This document shows positions 1 to 7,817 of a stretch of DNA of 64,000 nucleotides, piece after piece. Position 1 is the first letter of the stretch; the number at the start of each line of letters is the position of its first letter. The notes beneath the pieces are model-generated. The model did not search any database. It was not told where the DNA came from and worked only from the letters and a program-made list of their open reading frames with translations. Location of the stretch: NCBI GenBank assembly GCA_002127285.1, contig NFUW01000001.1, positions 756,057-820,056 of the forward strand, written 5' to 3'. Origin of the DNA: Chitinophagaceae bacterium IBVUCB1 (GTDB lineage: Bacteria; Bacteroidota; Bacteroidia; Chitinophagales; Chitinophagaceae). The position numbers and the translations under genes were made by a program.

Positions 1-769
1 ACTTCTGGTGCTGGTCGAAGCTATTGGCATATTGCGAGCGCACTGCTTTATCATCCGTATCAATCCATTGCAGTGTGCCGCTTTCCGCATCCATCAACTG
101 CACAAGCCCTGCCTGCGGCAGTTCCCTGTCTTGCTTATCATGCACCTGTATGCCTACCAAATCGTGCTTGCGGGCTGCTAATTGTAAAGCCTGCTCGTAG
201 GGCTGGCTGATGAAATCACTTAATAAAAATGTGATGCTCTTTTTCTTCTGTACCTGATTCAGGTATTCCAACGCTACACGTATATCCGTACCTGCATTGC
301 TATGCGGCTCTAAGGCTATCAGTTCGCGGATGATGCGAAGGATATGGCTTCTTCCTTTTTTGGGCGGAATGAATTGTTCTACCTTATCGCTAAAGAATAT
401 CACACCTACCTTATCGTTATTTGTAGCTGCCGAAAAAGACAATACCGCGCTTATTTCCGTTACCAGCTCTCGTTTTAGGCGTTTACTGCTGCCGAATAAT
501 GCACTGCCGCTTACATCCACCAGCAACATCACAATCAGTTCGCGCTCTTCTTCGAATACTTTTACGAATGGGTGAGAGAAACGGGCGGTAACATTCCAGT
601 CTATAAACTTTACATCGTCTCCGGGCGTATATTCACGCACCTCGCTGAAAGACATACCACGCCCTTTGAAAGCAGAGTGGTATTCGCCCGCGAAGATGTG
701 ATTGCTCAAACCTCGGGTTTTAATCTCTATCTGCCTTACACGCTTCAGTATTTCGGCGGTTGTCAGCAT
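1..769 (-). CDS. DUF58 domain protein, 3' end outside window
   Basis: My own translation of the complement from an ATG at 769 gives 256 residues without a stop, running off the left edge. It carries the DUF58 hallmark 'FSEVREYTPGDDVKFIDWN' about 45 residues in, followed by a von Willebrand A-like core with a MIDAS-type 'DVSGS' and a later 'LLSDF'. Family members are about 290 residues long, so roughly 30-40 residues are missing. DUF58 proteins usually sit beside a MoxR AAA ATPase and the BatA/BatB vWA membrane proteins, where they are thought to help envelope-related complexes assemble; that neighbour would lie to the left and is not visible. A good -7 box lies 27 bp upstream. The exact function is unknown. 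Confidence 0.88.
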   Translation of the reverse strand, partial: MLTTAEILKRVRQIEIKTRGLSNHIFAGEYHSAFKGRGMSFSEVREYTPGDDVKFIDWNVTARFSHPFVKVFEEERELIVMLLVDVSGSALFGSSKRLKRELVTEISAVLSFSAATNNDKVGVIFFSDKVEQFIPPKKGRSHILRIIRELIALEPHSNAGTDIRVALEYLNQVQKKKSITFLLSDFISQPYEQALQLAARKHDLVGIQVHDKQDRELPQAGLVQLMDAESGTLQWIDTDDKAVRSQYANSFDQHQK

Positions 770-795
770 ACGTACAGCTTAGTATTTTCAGAAGG

Positions 796-803
796 CAAAT
801 CTA
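796..803 (-). promoter_or_regulatory. -7 box of DUF58 gene promoter
   Basis: The complement reads TAGATTTG, a full match to the Bacteroidota -7 consensus TAnnTTTG, 26 bp before the DUF58 ATG. No clear -33 TTTG lies at the usual 19-20 bp. It suggests that the gene is transcribed independently of the toxin-antitoxin pair upstream. Confidence 0.5.
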
Positions 804-853
804 ATCGTTCAGAAATACCAAATACTTAAAATTTTTATAAAAAATATACTCGG

Positions 854-1156
854 CTAATATTTCAGCTTGTCGGGGCTTTGAGTCGTATTCCAAAAAGAGA
901 GGAGAGCGGCTACTTTCTTTATAGGATAATACTTATAGTACAAGATAATATGTTTATTAACTACCGCTTTGCGCACATTATTGCTTTTGGCAGATGCAGG
1001 ATAGATAAGAGGATTTGCAGTGATATTTTCTATCACTTTAGCCGTTCGTTGCAGAAAGCGTTTTATTTCTTTGTCCGCCCACTCCTTATTAAGATAGGCG
1101 ATATTGGCATCGAATGTCTGTTGGGCTTCGTCTGTCCAGAGAACCTTTACAGCCAT
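854..1156 (-). CDS. ParE/RelE-family toxin
   Basis: A 100-residue protein of the RelE/ParE superfamily. It opens with 'VKVLWTDEAQQTFDANIAYL', typical of ParE-like toxins (beta strand, then a helix with the conserved W and Ala-rich turn). Near residues 52-72 it has 'NPLIYPASAKSNNVRKAVV' followed by 'HIILYYKYY', the usual core and C-terminal strands. Family members either poison DNA gyrase (ParE) or cleave ribosome-bound mRNA (RelE); the sequence alone does not decide which. Its start overlaps the end of the upstream small gene by 10 bp, the standard translational coupling of a toxin to its antitoxin. Confidence 0.85.
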   Translation of the reverse strand: MAVKVLWTDEAQQTFDANIAYLNKEWADKEIKRFLQRTAKVIENITANPLIYPASAKSNNVRKAVVNKHIILYYKYYPIKKVAALLSFWNTTQSPDKLKY

Positions 1157-1374
1157 TTCTTATATTTTTTCATTACGTCTTTGTGTGGTGTCAGCTTGCC
1201 TTGCTCTGCTTCTTTCAGCCCTTTCTTTACAGATGCTTTAGCGGCTTTATCTACATCGTCCCACCAATCATATACTTCTTCTGCCTGCAATATAGCCTGT
1301 ATCAACCGCAGCGAGCGCTCATCTGCTTTATCAATATATTTCTTCACTTCTTTGCGTATGGCAGCCGTTGTCAT
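1147..1374 (-). CDS. Antitoxin of type II TA pair
   Basis: A 75-residue charged, mostly helical protein directly upstream of the ParE/RelE-like toxin and overlapping it by 10 bp. Its N-terminus 'TTAAIRKEVKKYIDKADERS' and the stretch 'LQAEEVYDWWDD' resemble small Bacteroidota antitoxins with no classical DNA-binding fold visible. It is assigned by position and size rather than by a strong family motif. It would neutralise the toxin and possibly autoregulate the operon. A -7 box 16 bp upstream of the ATG fits a dedicated promoter. Confidence 0.75.
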   Translation of the reverse strand: MTTAAIRKEVKKYIDKADERSLRLIQAILQAEEVYDWWDDVDKAAKASVKKGLKEAEQGKLTPHKDVMKKYKKWL

Positions 1375-1390
1375 AGCGTATTGCTTTCTA

Positions 1391-1398
1391 CAAATTTA
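1391..1398 (-). promoter_or_regulatory. -7 box of toxin-antitoxin operon
   Basis: The complement reads TAAATTTG, a full match to TAnnTTTG, 16 bp upstream of the antitoxin ATG. The -33 region is T-rich but lacks a clean TTTG. Confidence 0.45.
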
Positions 1399-1432
1399 AA
1401 TTAAAAAAGCCATTTTATATCGATGCTATCCG

Positions 1433-1440
1433 TAGTTTTG
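1433..1440 (+). promoter_or_regulatory. -7 box of lipoprotein gene promoter
   Basis: TAGTTTTG matches TAnnTTTG and lies 27 bp before the ATG at 1468. It is inside the longer open frame that begins at 1423, so transcription would start downstream of that earlier ATG. This is the main reason for choosing 1468 as the translation start. Confidence 0.55.
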
Positions 1441-1467
1441 ATACCTGAACAATCAGACCATCTGTTT

Positions 1468-2307
1468 ATGAAATTGAAGTTATTTATACCAGCTATATTG
1501 GCAAGCGCATCGCTACTAACAGCATCGTGCGGTGGCGAACAAAAAACCGAGGATACACTTGCTAATGATACCGTTGCGGTTGCTGCTGCAGTAGAACTGA
1601 CGGACTTCTCCGCATCGCCCGAATACCCTGATGCGCAGCTTGGCTTTGGCGATATAAAAACGACTGCGCAAGGTACTGACTCGGTGAAAATAGATTTCAG
1701 CTTTGATGTAAAAAACTATGAGCTGGGTAGCCAAACAGCCGATGCAGCAGGCAAACTCTGTAATAACTCAGACAAAGGGCAACACATCCATTTTATACTG
1801 GATAACAAACCATACGCCGCACTGTACAAGCCAACACATAGCGTGGTAGTACCAAAAAACAGCGAACACTATTTGCTGATATTCCTTGCACGCTCTTATC
1901 ACGAGTCTATCAAAACCAAAGGTGCATCAGCCATGCTGCGTTTTAAGATAGATGAGAAAGGCAAGCTGCAAAAAATGGAAGCACCTGCTACACCGATGGT
2001 TTTCTATAGCAGACCCAAGGGCGACTATATAGGCAAGAACAATACAGACAACCTGCTGCTCGACTTCTATGTATGGAACGGGCAACTGAACGACAGCACG
2101 CTGAGCATCAAAGCGCAACTGAAAGCCAATGGTGTTGATACTACTTTCGTACTGAAAACATGGAAGCCCTATATGCTGAAGAACGTGCCACTCGGCAAGC
2201 CAAGCATCACGCTGACATTAGTTGACAAAGACGGCAACAAAGCTACAGGCGACAACACCGAAGTAACAAGGGAGTTTAATCTGGCGGCAGATGAGCCATT
2301 GAAATAA
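1468..2307 (+). CDS. Hypothetical secreted lipoprotein
   Basis: A 279-residue protein starting 'MKLKLFIPAILASASLL' with a lipoprotein signal ending at 'TASC' (Cys20) and the 'GGEQKTED' tether that often follows in Bacteroidota. An ATG 45 bp further upstream is in frame, but it precedes the predicted promoter and would add a non-signal segment. The mature part has a beta-rich pattern, including 'HIHFILDNKPYAALYKPTHS' and a C-terminal 'VTREFNLAADEPLK'. The first segment resembles the ligand-like strands of small periplasmic beta-sandwich proteins, but I do not recognise a family. It probably sits on the periplasmic or outer face of the envelope. A strong terminator follows. Confidence 0.82.
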   Translation: MKLKLFIPAILASASLLTASCGGEQKTEDTLANDTVAVAAAVELTDFSASPEYPDAQLGFGDIKTTAQGTDSVKIDFSFDVKNYELGSQTADAAGKLCNNSDKGQHIHFILDNKPYAALYKPTHSVVVPKNSEHYLLIFLARSYHESIKTKGASAMLRFKIDEKGKLQKMEAPATPMVFYSRPKGDYIGKNNTDNLLLDFYVWNGQLNDSTLSIKAQLKANGVDTTFVLKTWKPYMLKNVPLGKPSITLTLVDKDGNKATGDNTEVTREFNLAADEPLK

Positions 2308-2321
2308 TATGGGGGCGAACT

Positions 2322-2351
2322 AAAAAAGGGATGCGATTGCATCCCTTTTTT
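2322..2351. terminator. Bidirectional terminator
   Basis: A perfect hairpin with 13-base arms (A6-GGGATGC and GCATCCC-T6) and the loop GATT. The A tract on one side and the T tract on the other let it act on both strands, between the convergent lipoprotein and FkbM genes. The right arm reaches the stop codon of the minus-strand gene. Confidence 0.9.
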
Positions 2352-3063
2352 ATTGCTTATACAGCACCTCGTCTATACCACCAAACCCATGGCGGATACG
2401 CTTGTACAGGCCGTAACCATTATCCTTTAGCAGGGCTGCAATTTCTTCTTCCGATATTTTGTTGGCATACATATCGTCGTGGTGCTGCTCCAGTTGTATG
2501 ATGCCCGCATTGTAGTTTGGCAAATCATTAAACAAGCCTTGCAGGCATTTATACTCATGCCCCTCGGTATCTATTTTCAGTACGTCTATTTTATCTATAC
2601 CTTTTGATGTTATAAACTGATGGAGCGTCGTAACATCCACCTCGTAAGATTCTTTAATGATATCCTGCGGTGCTACACCCAGTATTTTTGATTTCTGCTT
2701 CAGGTAGGCAGAGTCCATATTCAATTCTTCAAAGGTAGATGTGGTATCCATAACTGCCTCGTTAAACACCAGTTTGCCCGTGGTATTACTAACGCCCAAA
2801 TTGTATATATGTACGTTGGGATTGGCAGCATAACGTTTCACCAGTTTCGCATACAGGTTTTTATTGGGCTCAAAGGCGTGTATAACGGCATCATTGCGTA
2901 CTCCTAAAAAAAAATCTATCGTCTGCCCGTTATTAGCACCCACATCTACTATTACTGGGCGGGTATGCTTGAGATAGTTTTTGTAAAAACGGCGCAATTT
3001 GGGATAGAAGATGACCATTTCGTTGAAATGTATCAGTTGTTCTATTAGCTTTATTCTATTCAT
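2350..3063 (-). CDS. FkbM family methyltransferase
   Basis: A 237-residue SAM-dependent methyltransferase. Motif I is visible as 'VIVDVGANNGQT' (about residues 37-48), followed by 'HAFEPNKNLY' for the ribose-binding acid. The FkbM hallmark 'IDVLKIDTEGHEYKCLQGL' lies near residues 165-185. FkbM enzymes O-methylate sugars or polyketide hydroxyls; the substrate here is unknown. No glycosyltransferase is adjacent, though a large polysaccharide locus is present at the right end of the window. It is a single gene with a good promoter just upstream. Confidence 0.9.
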   Translation of the reverse strand: MNRIKLIEQLIHFNEMVIFYPKLRRFYKNYLKHTRPVIVDVGANNGQTIDFFLGVRNDAVIHAFEPNKNLYAKLVKRYAANPNVHIYNLGVSNTTGKLVFNEAVMDTTSTFEELNMDSAYLKQKSKILGVAPQDIIKESYEVDVTTLHQFITSKGIDKIDVLKIDTEGHEYKCLQGLFNDLPNYNAGIIQLEQHHDDMYANKISEEEIAALLKDNGYGLYKRIRHGFGGIDEVLYKQ

Positions 3064-3090
3064 AACATCATCTATCCCGAAGAGGGCTCA

Positions 3091-3121
3091 CAAAAGTAGG
3101 ACTATTAACATTGATATACAA
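3091..3121 (-). promoter_or_regulatory. Promoter of FkbM methyltransferase gene
   Basis: On the complement, TTG (3121-3119) is followed by a 20-bp spacer and TACTTTTG (3098-3091). Both elements and the spacing match the Bacteroidota housekeeping promoter. The ATG is 28 bp downstream. Confidence 0.65.
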
Positions 3122-3171
3122 TGTAAAGCCAATGCCATCTGTATGGTAATATTATCACTATATTTATTGGT

Positions 3172-4272
3172 ATGATAATACAGGATTGGCTGATAACCCT
3201 TTCTGCGAAATGCACCCAAAGTAAATACTGGATGCTGTGGTCTGCATTGTTGCTTAGCTGTGTTGCTTTGTTTTTCGCATTCCCCAGCTATGGTAGCCTG
3301 AACCCGGATGATTGGGCAGAGCTATTCAGCAAAGCAGCGCAACCGTTGGTAAACAGCAACGCAGGTGATGGTTCTCACGATGCGAAACTAAGCTTCAGGC
3401 TGCTGGTACCGATGTTGGTGCGGCTATTGCATCTTGGCATTGGTGGTGTATTGGTTATAGCTGCATTGGCAGGTATTGCCAATTTCTACTTAGTAATAGC
3501 TATCAGTCATAAGGTATTGCAAAACAGGCAGCAGGCTTTTTTTGTCGGTTTATGTACGGCATTTATTTATGTGGGCAAATGTGCGTTTACAGAACTGCGC
3601 GGAACGATATTTGACAGCATCGCCATATTTTTTCTGTTAGCTGCGTTGTACGCTAACAATGTACTAATAAGATGGCTATTGTTGCTGGCAGGTGCTTGGT
3701 GCGATGAACGCGCATTGATAGCGTCATCGCTTGTATGGGTTTATTTTTTTGTCAAGAATAATCAGCGTGGCATTAAAGGGTTTTTCATAATAGATGCGAT
3801 GGGTATTTATGCAGCATGGGTATGTTACTTTGCCATGCGTTGGTGGCTTACAACCACCTACGGGTTGAAGACTGATACAGACGGTACGGGCATAGGCGTA
3901 TTGCTGAATCAGATAAACAATATACCCATCGGTACATGGAGTGCATTAGAAGGATTGTGGTTGTTGGTATTTGCTGCTATGCTATTATTGTATAAGCAAA
4001 AGCAGCTAATGCAATTAGCTCTATTGATAGCAGCCAGTGGCATTGTACTGTTGGCTGGTCTATCTGTGCTGGATATTACACGCAGTGTGGCTTACGTGCT
4101 TCCAGCTATATTTATTTGCCTGCTTATTATGAGCCGTTACTACAGTAAGGCCAATATAGACCGCATATTATGGTTTGCATTGCTGCTTTGCTTTGCCTAC
4201 CCTGCATACTATACAGGCGGCAAAAGCAGTATATGGTGGACTTATCCGCTGCCATTGCAATTGTTGAGGTGA
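3172..4272 (+). CDS. Polytopic membrane protein, unknown function
   Basis: A 366-residue protein with about nine hydrophobic spans, for example residues 20-40 ('LWSALLLSCVALFFAFPSYG'), 90-112, 120-138 and 160-175. The first loop carries 'LNPDDWAELF' and 'LSFRLLVPML', and a short loop between two spans carries 'GAWCDERALIA'. This charged 'DER' loop and the overall design resemble membrane glycosyltransferase or EpsG-like families, but I cannot name one. The gene is divergent from the FkbM methyltransferase. No signal peptide is visible beyond the first span. Confidence 0.8.
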   Translation: MIIQDWLITLSAKCTQSKYWMLWSALLLSCVALFFAFPSYGSLNPDDWAELFSKAAQPLVNSNAGDGSHDAKLSFRLLVPMLVRLLHLGIGGVLVIAALAGIANFYLVIAISHKVLQNRQQAFFVGLCTAFIYVGKCAFTELRGTIFDSIAIFFLLAALYANNVLIRWLLLLAGAWCDERALIASSLVWVYFFVKNNQRGIKGFFIIDAMGIYAAWVCYFAMRWWLTTTYGLKTDTDGTGIGVLLNQINNIPIGTWSALEGLWLLVFAAMLLLYKQKQLMQLALLIAASGIVLLAGLSVLDITRSVAYVLPAIFICLLIMSRYYSKANIDRILWFALLLCFAYPAYYTGGKSSIWWTYPLPLQLLR

Positions 4273-4294
4273 GGTTTGACTGATTTTTATGAAT

Positions 4295-5452
4295 TTAGAT
4301 TACTCTCCTCGCATTCCACGTTCCGTCTATATCCGTTATCTGCACTATGCCGGGCTTTTTGCCTTCTTCTATTTTGCCCACTACATGTTGCATTTGCAGG
4401 GCACGCGCGCCGTTCCATGTAGCCCAGCGCAGTAGTGTACTCCAATCTATATTGGGGTATTGCGCTTTGATGGTTTGTAATTCTGCCAGTATGCTTAGCT
4501 GGTGGTTGGACGATAAGCTATCTGTGCCGATGCATATATTATTCGCATCGCGCAGCAGCAGGTTGATGTCGGGAAGGCGGTTTTCTATGTACATATTGGC
4601 ATTGGGGCATAGACACCAATACACATGCTCGTGCAAGCGTTGCACAGCAGTTATATCCGCCTCGGTTGTGTAGGTATTGTGTACCAGTATCAATGGGTGG
4701 GTAGCATCGAGCCAGCGCATATAGGTTTGTAAAGACGACTTGCCGCTCGGGTGAAAAAATGCATCGTCAATACCAAGGCTGCTGAGCAGTGTGCGCACAG
4801 CACCCTCTTTCTTTATATACAATTCATCCTCTGCTGCAGATTCCTGATTGTGTATGGATACTATGCTATCCGCATAGTGTCCGTTTATCAGTTTGAATAG
4901 TGCATACGATACCGAGTAGGGCGCATGTGGCACTATGCTTTGGCGTAGTATGTGCGTATCGCTTTGCTGCGCAGCAAAGGCATCGTACACCTGCACCGCA
5001 TAGCCGAATTGCTTTGTAGGCATTTCATTAAAACCTATGGCCTCGCTAAAGCTATGGAAGTGCATTTGGCCGCTTGCGCGTTGCGGCAGTGTATCGTTGG
5101 TATTGCATATATCGCCCACGGCTACTATGCCATTGCGCAGCATTTCGTCAAATGCCTGCTCTCTTGCTGTGGTTTTCTGCTCGTCTGTAAAACCAAAGCG
5201 ATGCTGCATTACCTGTTGCAAAAAAGGCACCAGCCCTGTATGCTCTGGTATCATGCCTTTCATATGCGATAACTCCAGATGGCAATGCACGTTTACAAAG
5301 CCGGGAGCCAGTATGCCATCGTAGTGAGTGGCTTCACTTAGTTTTTCCGCACCATGTATGGCTATGATGGTGCTATCATCCGCTGTTTCTATCACGCTGC
5401 CATCGGGCAGCCAGTGTATGCCATCGTGTATTTTAGGTGCGGTAAGCAGCAC
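4295..5452 (-). CDS. Amidohydrolase family metal-dependent hydrolase
   Basis: A 385-residue protein of the amidohydrolase superfamily (SsnA/guanine-deaminase-like branch). The first metal ligands are in 'FVNVHCHLELSH' (His56 and His58). Further expected ligands appear in 'SIVPHAPYSV', in 'LILVHNTYTT' and in 'NICIGTDSLSSN', where the Asp closes the site. The C-terminal 'EEGKKPGIVQI' is the usual return to the small beta-sandwich. It probably hydrolyses a cyclic amidine or amine ring such as a nucleobase derivative or aminodeoxyfutalosine; the substrate cannot be fixed. It begins 4 bp after the end of the pseudouridine synthase gene on the same strand, so the two probably share a transcript. 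Confidence 0.85.
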   Translation of the reverse strand: MLLTAPKIHDGIHWLPDGSVIETADDSTIIAIHGAEKLSEATHYDGILAPGFVNVHCHLELSHMKGMIPEHTGLVPFLQQVMQHRFGFTDEQKTTAREQAFDEMLRNGIVAVGDICNTNDTLPQRASGQMHFHSFSEAIGFNEMPTKQFGYAVQVYDAFAAQQSDTHILRQSIVPHAPYSVSYALFKLINGHYADSIVSIHNQESAAEDELYIKKEGAVRTLLSSLGIDDAFFHPSGKSSLQTYMRWLDATHPLILVHNTYTTEADITAVQRLHEHVYWCLCPNANMYIENRLPDINLLLRDANNICIGTDSLSSNHQLSILAELQTIKAQYPNIDWSTLLRWATWNGARALQMQHVVGKIEEGKKPGIVQITDIDGTWNARRVI

Positions 5453-5456
5453 GCTG

Positions 5457-7223
5457 TTATATCTTAAAATGTTTCAGCAGGATGATTTCTTTTTCTTGCA
5501 GGAAACGCCATTTGCCGCGCGGCAGGTTTTTCTTTGTAAGCCCTGCATACATCACACGGTCCAGTTTATCTACTTCATAACCAAGGCTCTCGAATATGCG
5601 GCGCACAATACGATTGCGCCCGCTATGTATCTCTATACCCAGTTCGTTTTTCTCATCCAGATAAGAGAGGGCATCCACCTGTACTTTACCATCTTCTAAT
5701 TCCAACCCAGCCAATATAGCTTCAAAGTCTTTTTTGGTAAGTGGCTTTGTAAGCGTTACCTGATATACTTTTTTGGTTTCGTAGCTGGGGTGCGAGAGGC
5801 GTTGTGCCAAATCGCCATCGTTGGTGAGCAGCAACAACCCTGTCGTGTTTCTATCCAGCCTGCCTACGGGGTATAGCCTGTCTATCTCTGCACCCATTAC
5901 CAAGTCCATCACGGTATCGCGCCCCTGCGGGTCGTCTGTAGTGGTGATGTAGCCTTTGGGTTTGTTGAGCAATATATATACCCTGCCTTTTTGTGGTGTC
6001 AGTTTTTTGCCTGCGATGGTTACCACGTCAAACTCTTGCACACGGTAGCCGGGGTCCAGCATCAGTTCGCCGTTTACTTTTACCTTGCCTTGTTTCACCA
6101 TGTCTGCCGCCTCTCGCCTGCTGCAAGTACCGCTATGCGCTATGTACTTATTCAGCGTCATTTCTTTTATCTCTTTGGCTTCGTCCGCTTCATCTTCATC
6201 ATCGTCGTAGCGTTTCTTTTTCAGGTCGGCTTTTTTGGTAAAATATTCTTTCTTGGCACGCTCATATTTTTCCGCTTCATTTTTGCGGAAAGGGCCACTC
6301 ACTTTGCGAGAGCCCAGCGGGAATGGTTTATCAAAATCTTCGGCACGTTCGCCTTTTTTTATCGTCAACTTCTTGCCCTCTGCCAGTGTTTTATTAAACT
6401 CTTTGGGGGTAACGAAGTTTTTCTCGTAATCCTCTACAGGGCGGGCAGGCTTATCCTCTTTGAATATGTTGCGTTCAGAAAATTTCTTTTTGCTTTCGGG
6501 GCGGTCGTCTTCTTTGAATTTGCTATCCTTGTCAAAACCGCGTTTAGGTTTATCATCACCGTCTTTGCTGAACGAACGCTTGGGGCGGTCGCTATCAAAC
6601 TTACGGTCTTTATTAAAGGGCTTATCAAAACTGCGTTTGGGTTTATCTTCACCATCGCGGCTGAAACTGCGTTTCGGACGGTCATCTCCGTCTTTGCTGA
6701 ATGAACGCTTGGGACGGTCGTTATCAAACTTGCGGTCTTTATTAAAGGGCTTATCGAAACCGCGCTTGGGTTTGTCATCACCATCGCGGCTAAAGCTACG
6801 TTTCGGACGGTCATCTCCGTCTTTGCTGAATGAACGCTTGGGGCGGTCATTGTCAAACTTACGGTCTTTATTAAAGGGCTTATCGAAACTGCGTTTAGGA
6901 CGGTCTTCTCCGTCTTGGCTGAATGAACGCTTGGGGCGGTCATTGTCAAATTTGCGGTCTTTATTAAAGGGCTTATCGAAACTACGTTTGGGTTTATCTT
7001 CACCATCGCGGCTATAGGCACGTTTCGGGCGAGCCTCGGCATCTCTGGCAGGTGTGCGCTTGCCCCTACCATCGCTGTCAAAAGCTTTTTTCGGGTTATA
7101 ATCGCCATCGCGTTTAGCCCTGCCTGCGGGCTTTTTAAAGCCGCCTTCTCTATCTGCACCCTTTTTTTCAAAGCCTTTCTTGTCGCCGCCCTTACCTTTG
7201 CCGGATGATGGATTATTCCTCAT
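5457..7223 (-). CDS. rluB: RsuA/RluB-type pseudouridine synthase with repetitive N-terminus
   Basis: A 588-residue protein; ordinary RluB/RsuA enzymes have about 240-300 residues, and the extra length is all N-terminal. Residues 1-350 are very rich in Lys, Arg and Asp and predicted disordered, with a repeat array at 69-230. An S4 RNA-binding domain follows ('LNKYIAHSGTCSRREAADM', about 357-400). The catalytic domain (about 415-588) has the motif 'GRLDRNTTGLLLLTNDGDL' with nucleophile Asp457 and the late 'GRNRIVRRIFESLGY'. It should convert a uridine of 23S (RluB) or 16S (RsuA) rRNA; the specificity is uncertain. The basic tail may add RNA or ribosome affinity. A classical promoter precedes it. 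Confidence 0.9.
   Translation of the reverse strand: MRNNPSSGKGKGGDKKGFEKKGADREGGFKKPAGRAKRDGDYNPKKAFDSDGRGKRTPARDAEARPKRAYSRDGEDKPKRSFDKPFNKDRKFDNDRPKRSFSQDGEDRPKRSFDKPFNKDRKFDNDRPKRSFSKDGDDRPKRSFSRDGDDKPKRGFDKPFNKDRKFDNDRPKRSFSKDGDDRPKRSFSRDGEDKPKRSFDKPFNKDRKFDSDRPKRSFSKDGDDKPKRGFDKDSKFKEDDRPESKKKFSERNIFKEDKPARPVEDYEKNFVTPKEFNKTLAEGKKLTIKKGERAEDFDKPFPLGSRKVSGPFRKNEAEKYERAKKEYFTKKADLKKKRYDDDEDEADEAKEIKEMTLNKYIAHSGTCSRREAADMVKQGKVKVNGELMLDPGYRVQEFDVVTIAGKKLTPQKGRVYILLNKPKGYITTTDDPQGRDTVMDLVMGAEIDRLYPVGRLDRNTTGLLLLTNDGDLAQRLSHPSYETKKVYQVTLTKPLTKKDFEAILAGLELEDGKVQVDALSYLDEKNELGIEIHSGRNRIVRRIFESLGYEVDKLDRVMYAGLTKKNLPRGKWRFLQEKEIILLKHFKI
6534..7019 (-). repeat. In-frame repeat array in pseudouridine synthase gene
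   Basis: This stretch encodes residues 69-230 of the pseudouridine synthase. Two modules alternate: A, about 19 residues of the type FDKPFNKDRKFDNDRPKRS (four copies), and B, about 12 residues of the type FSKDGDDRPKRS (several copies). They combine into periods of 31 and 43 residues (93 and 129 bp). The copies are nearly identical in DNA, so the number can change by recombination without breaking the frame. The near identity also keeps other frames open, producing long false ORFs on both strands. Confidence 0.85.
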
Positions 7224-7252
7224 TAGTCAGATTTATTCAATATGATAAGCTG

Positions 7253-7260
7253 CAAAGGTA
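7253..7260 (-). promoter_or_regulatory. -7 box of pseudouridine synthase promoter
   Basis: The complement reads TACCTTTG followed by CA, a full match to TAnnTTTG, 29 bp before the ATG. A TTTAG about 21 bp upstream could serve as the -33 element. Confidence 0.6.
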
Positions 7261-7334
7261 CAATCTTTACGGCGGACTAAAGATTTTCAGAAAAACCTGT
7301 AACATTTTTTCCCAAGCAGCGATATACTATACGA

Positions 7335-7817
7335 ATGGAGCTTACGGACTACAATAACTGCGTACACGAGTGGGCTGATGCACTTTTCCGGTTTGCCTGC
7401 AAATGCACTGGCAATGAGGAAGACGCGAGGGATGTAGTACAAAACAGCTTTGAGGTATTGTGGCAAAAAAAGGAACACGTAGCCCCCGCCAAAGCAAAGG
7501 CTTTTCTGTTTCAGGTAGCGTACAACCAATCGGTAGATAACTACAGGAAACAAAGCAGGGTGAGCTATAAAGAAGAAGTGGACGACGGGCGTAGCGTATG
7601 GCAAGGGCAGGGCGACCTGAAACGGGTGTTGGAACGTGCACTAAACCAACTGGACGAACAGGCAAGGGCATTGGTACTGCTGAAAGACTATGAAGGCTAC
7701 AACTACGCAGAGATAGGACAGATAACGGGGCTGAATGAAAGTCAGGTAAAAGTATATCTGCATCGCGCCCGCAAAGTGCTGAAAGAATATTTAATAAGTG
7801 TAGAACACGTAATATAA
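7335..7817 (+). CDS. ECF-type RNA polymerase sigma factor
   Basis: A 160-residue sigma-70 family protein with only regions 2 and 4. Region 2 includes 'GNEEDARDVVQNSFEVLWQ' and 'AFLFQVAYNQSVDNYRKQSR' (about 28-80). Region 4 has 'ALNQLDEQARALVLLKDYEGYNYAEIG' in sense and the helix-turn-helix 'LNESQVKVYLHRARKVLKEY' (about 135-155). It directs RNA polymerase to alternative promoters, usually for envelope stress or surface functions. Its stop codon overlaps the ATG of the next gene by one base, and that product looks like its anti-sigma factor. Upstream, TGTAACA at 7298-7304 and GATATACT near 7320 could be an autoregulated ECF promoter; this is tentative. Confidence 0.92.
   Translation: MELTDYNNCVHEWADALFRFACKCTGNEEDARDVVQNSFEVLWQKKEHVAPAKAKAFLFQVAYNQSVDNYRKQSRVSYKEEVDDGRSVWQGQGDLKRVLERALNQLDEQARALVLLKDYEGYNYAEIGQITGLNESQVKVYLHRARKVLKEYLISVEHVI

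Noticed and set aside
878-1399. 173-codon ORF on the plus strand
   Set aside because: It covers the toxin-antitoxin pair in antisense; the pair has family motifs, coupling and a promoter.
5991-6704. 237-codon ORF on the plus strand
   Set aside because: It is antisense to the pseudouridine synthase; the Phe-rich product mirrors the Lys/Glu-rich codons of the real gene.
6434-7171. Long alternative-frame ORFs on the same strand (245 codons) and on the plus strand (6460-7017) over the pseudouridine synthase
   Set aside because: They are produced by the near-identical in-frame repeats, which have no stop in other frames. The translations are repetitive, have no domain and lie within a well-supported gene.
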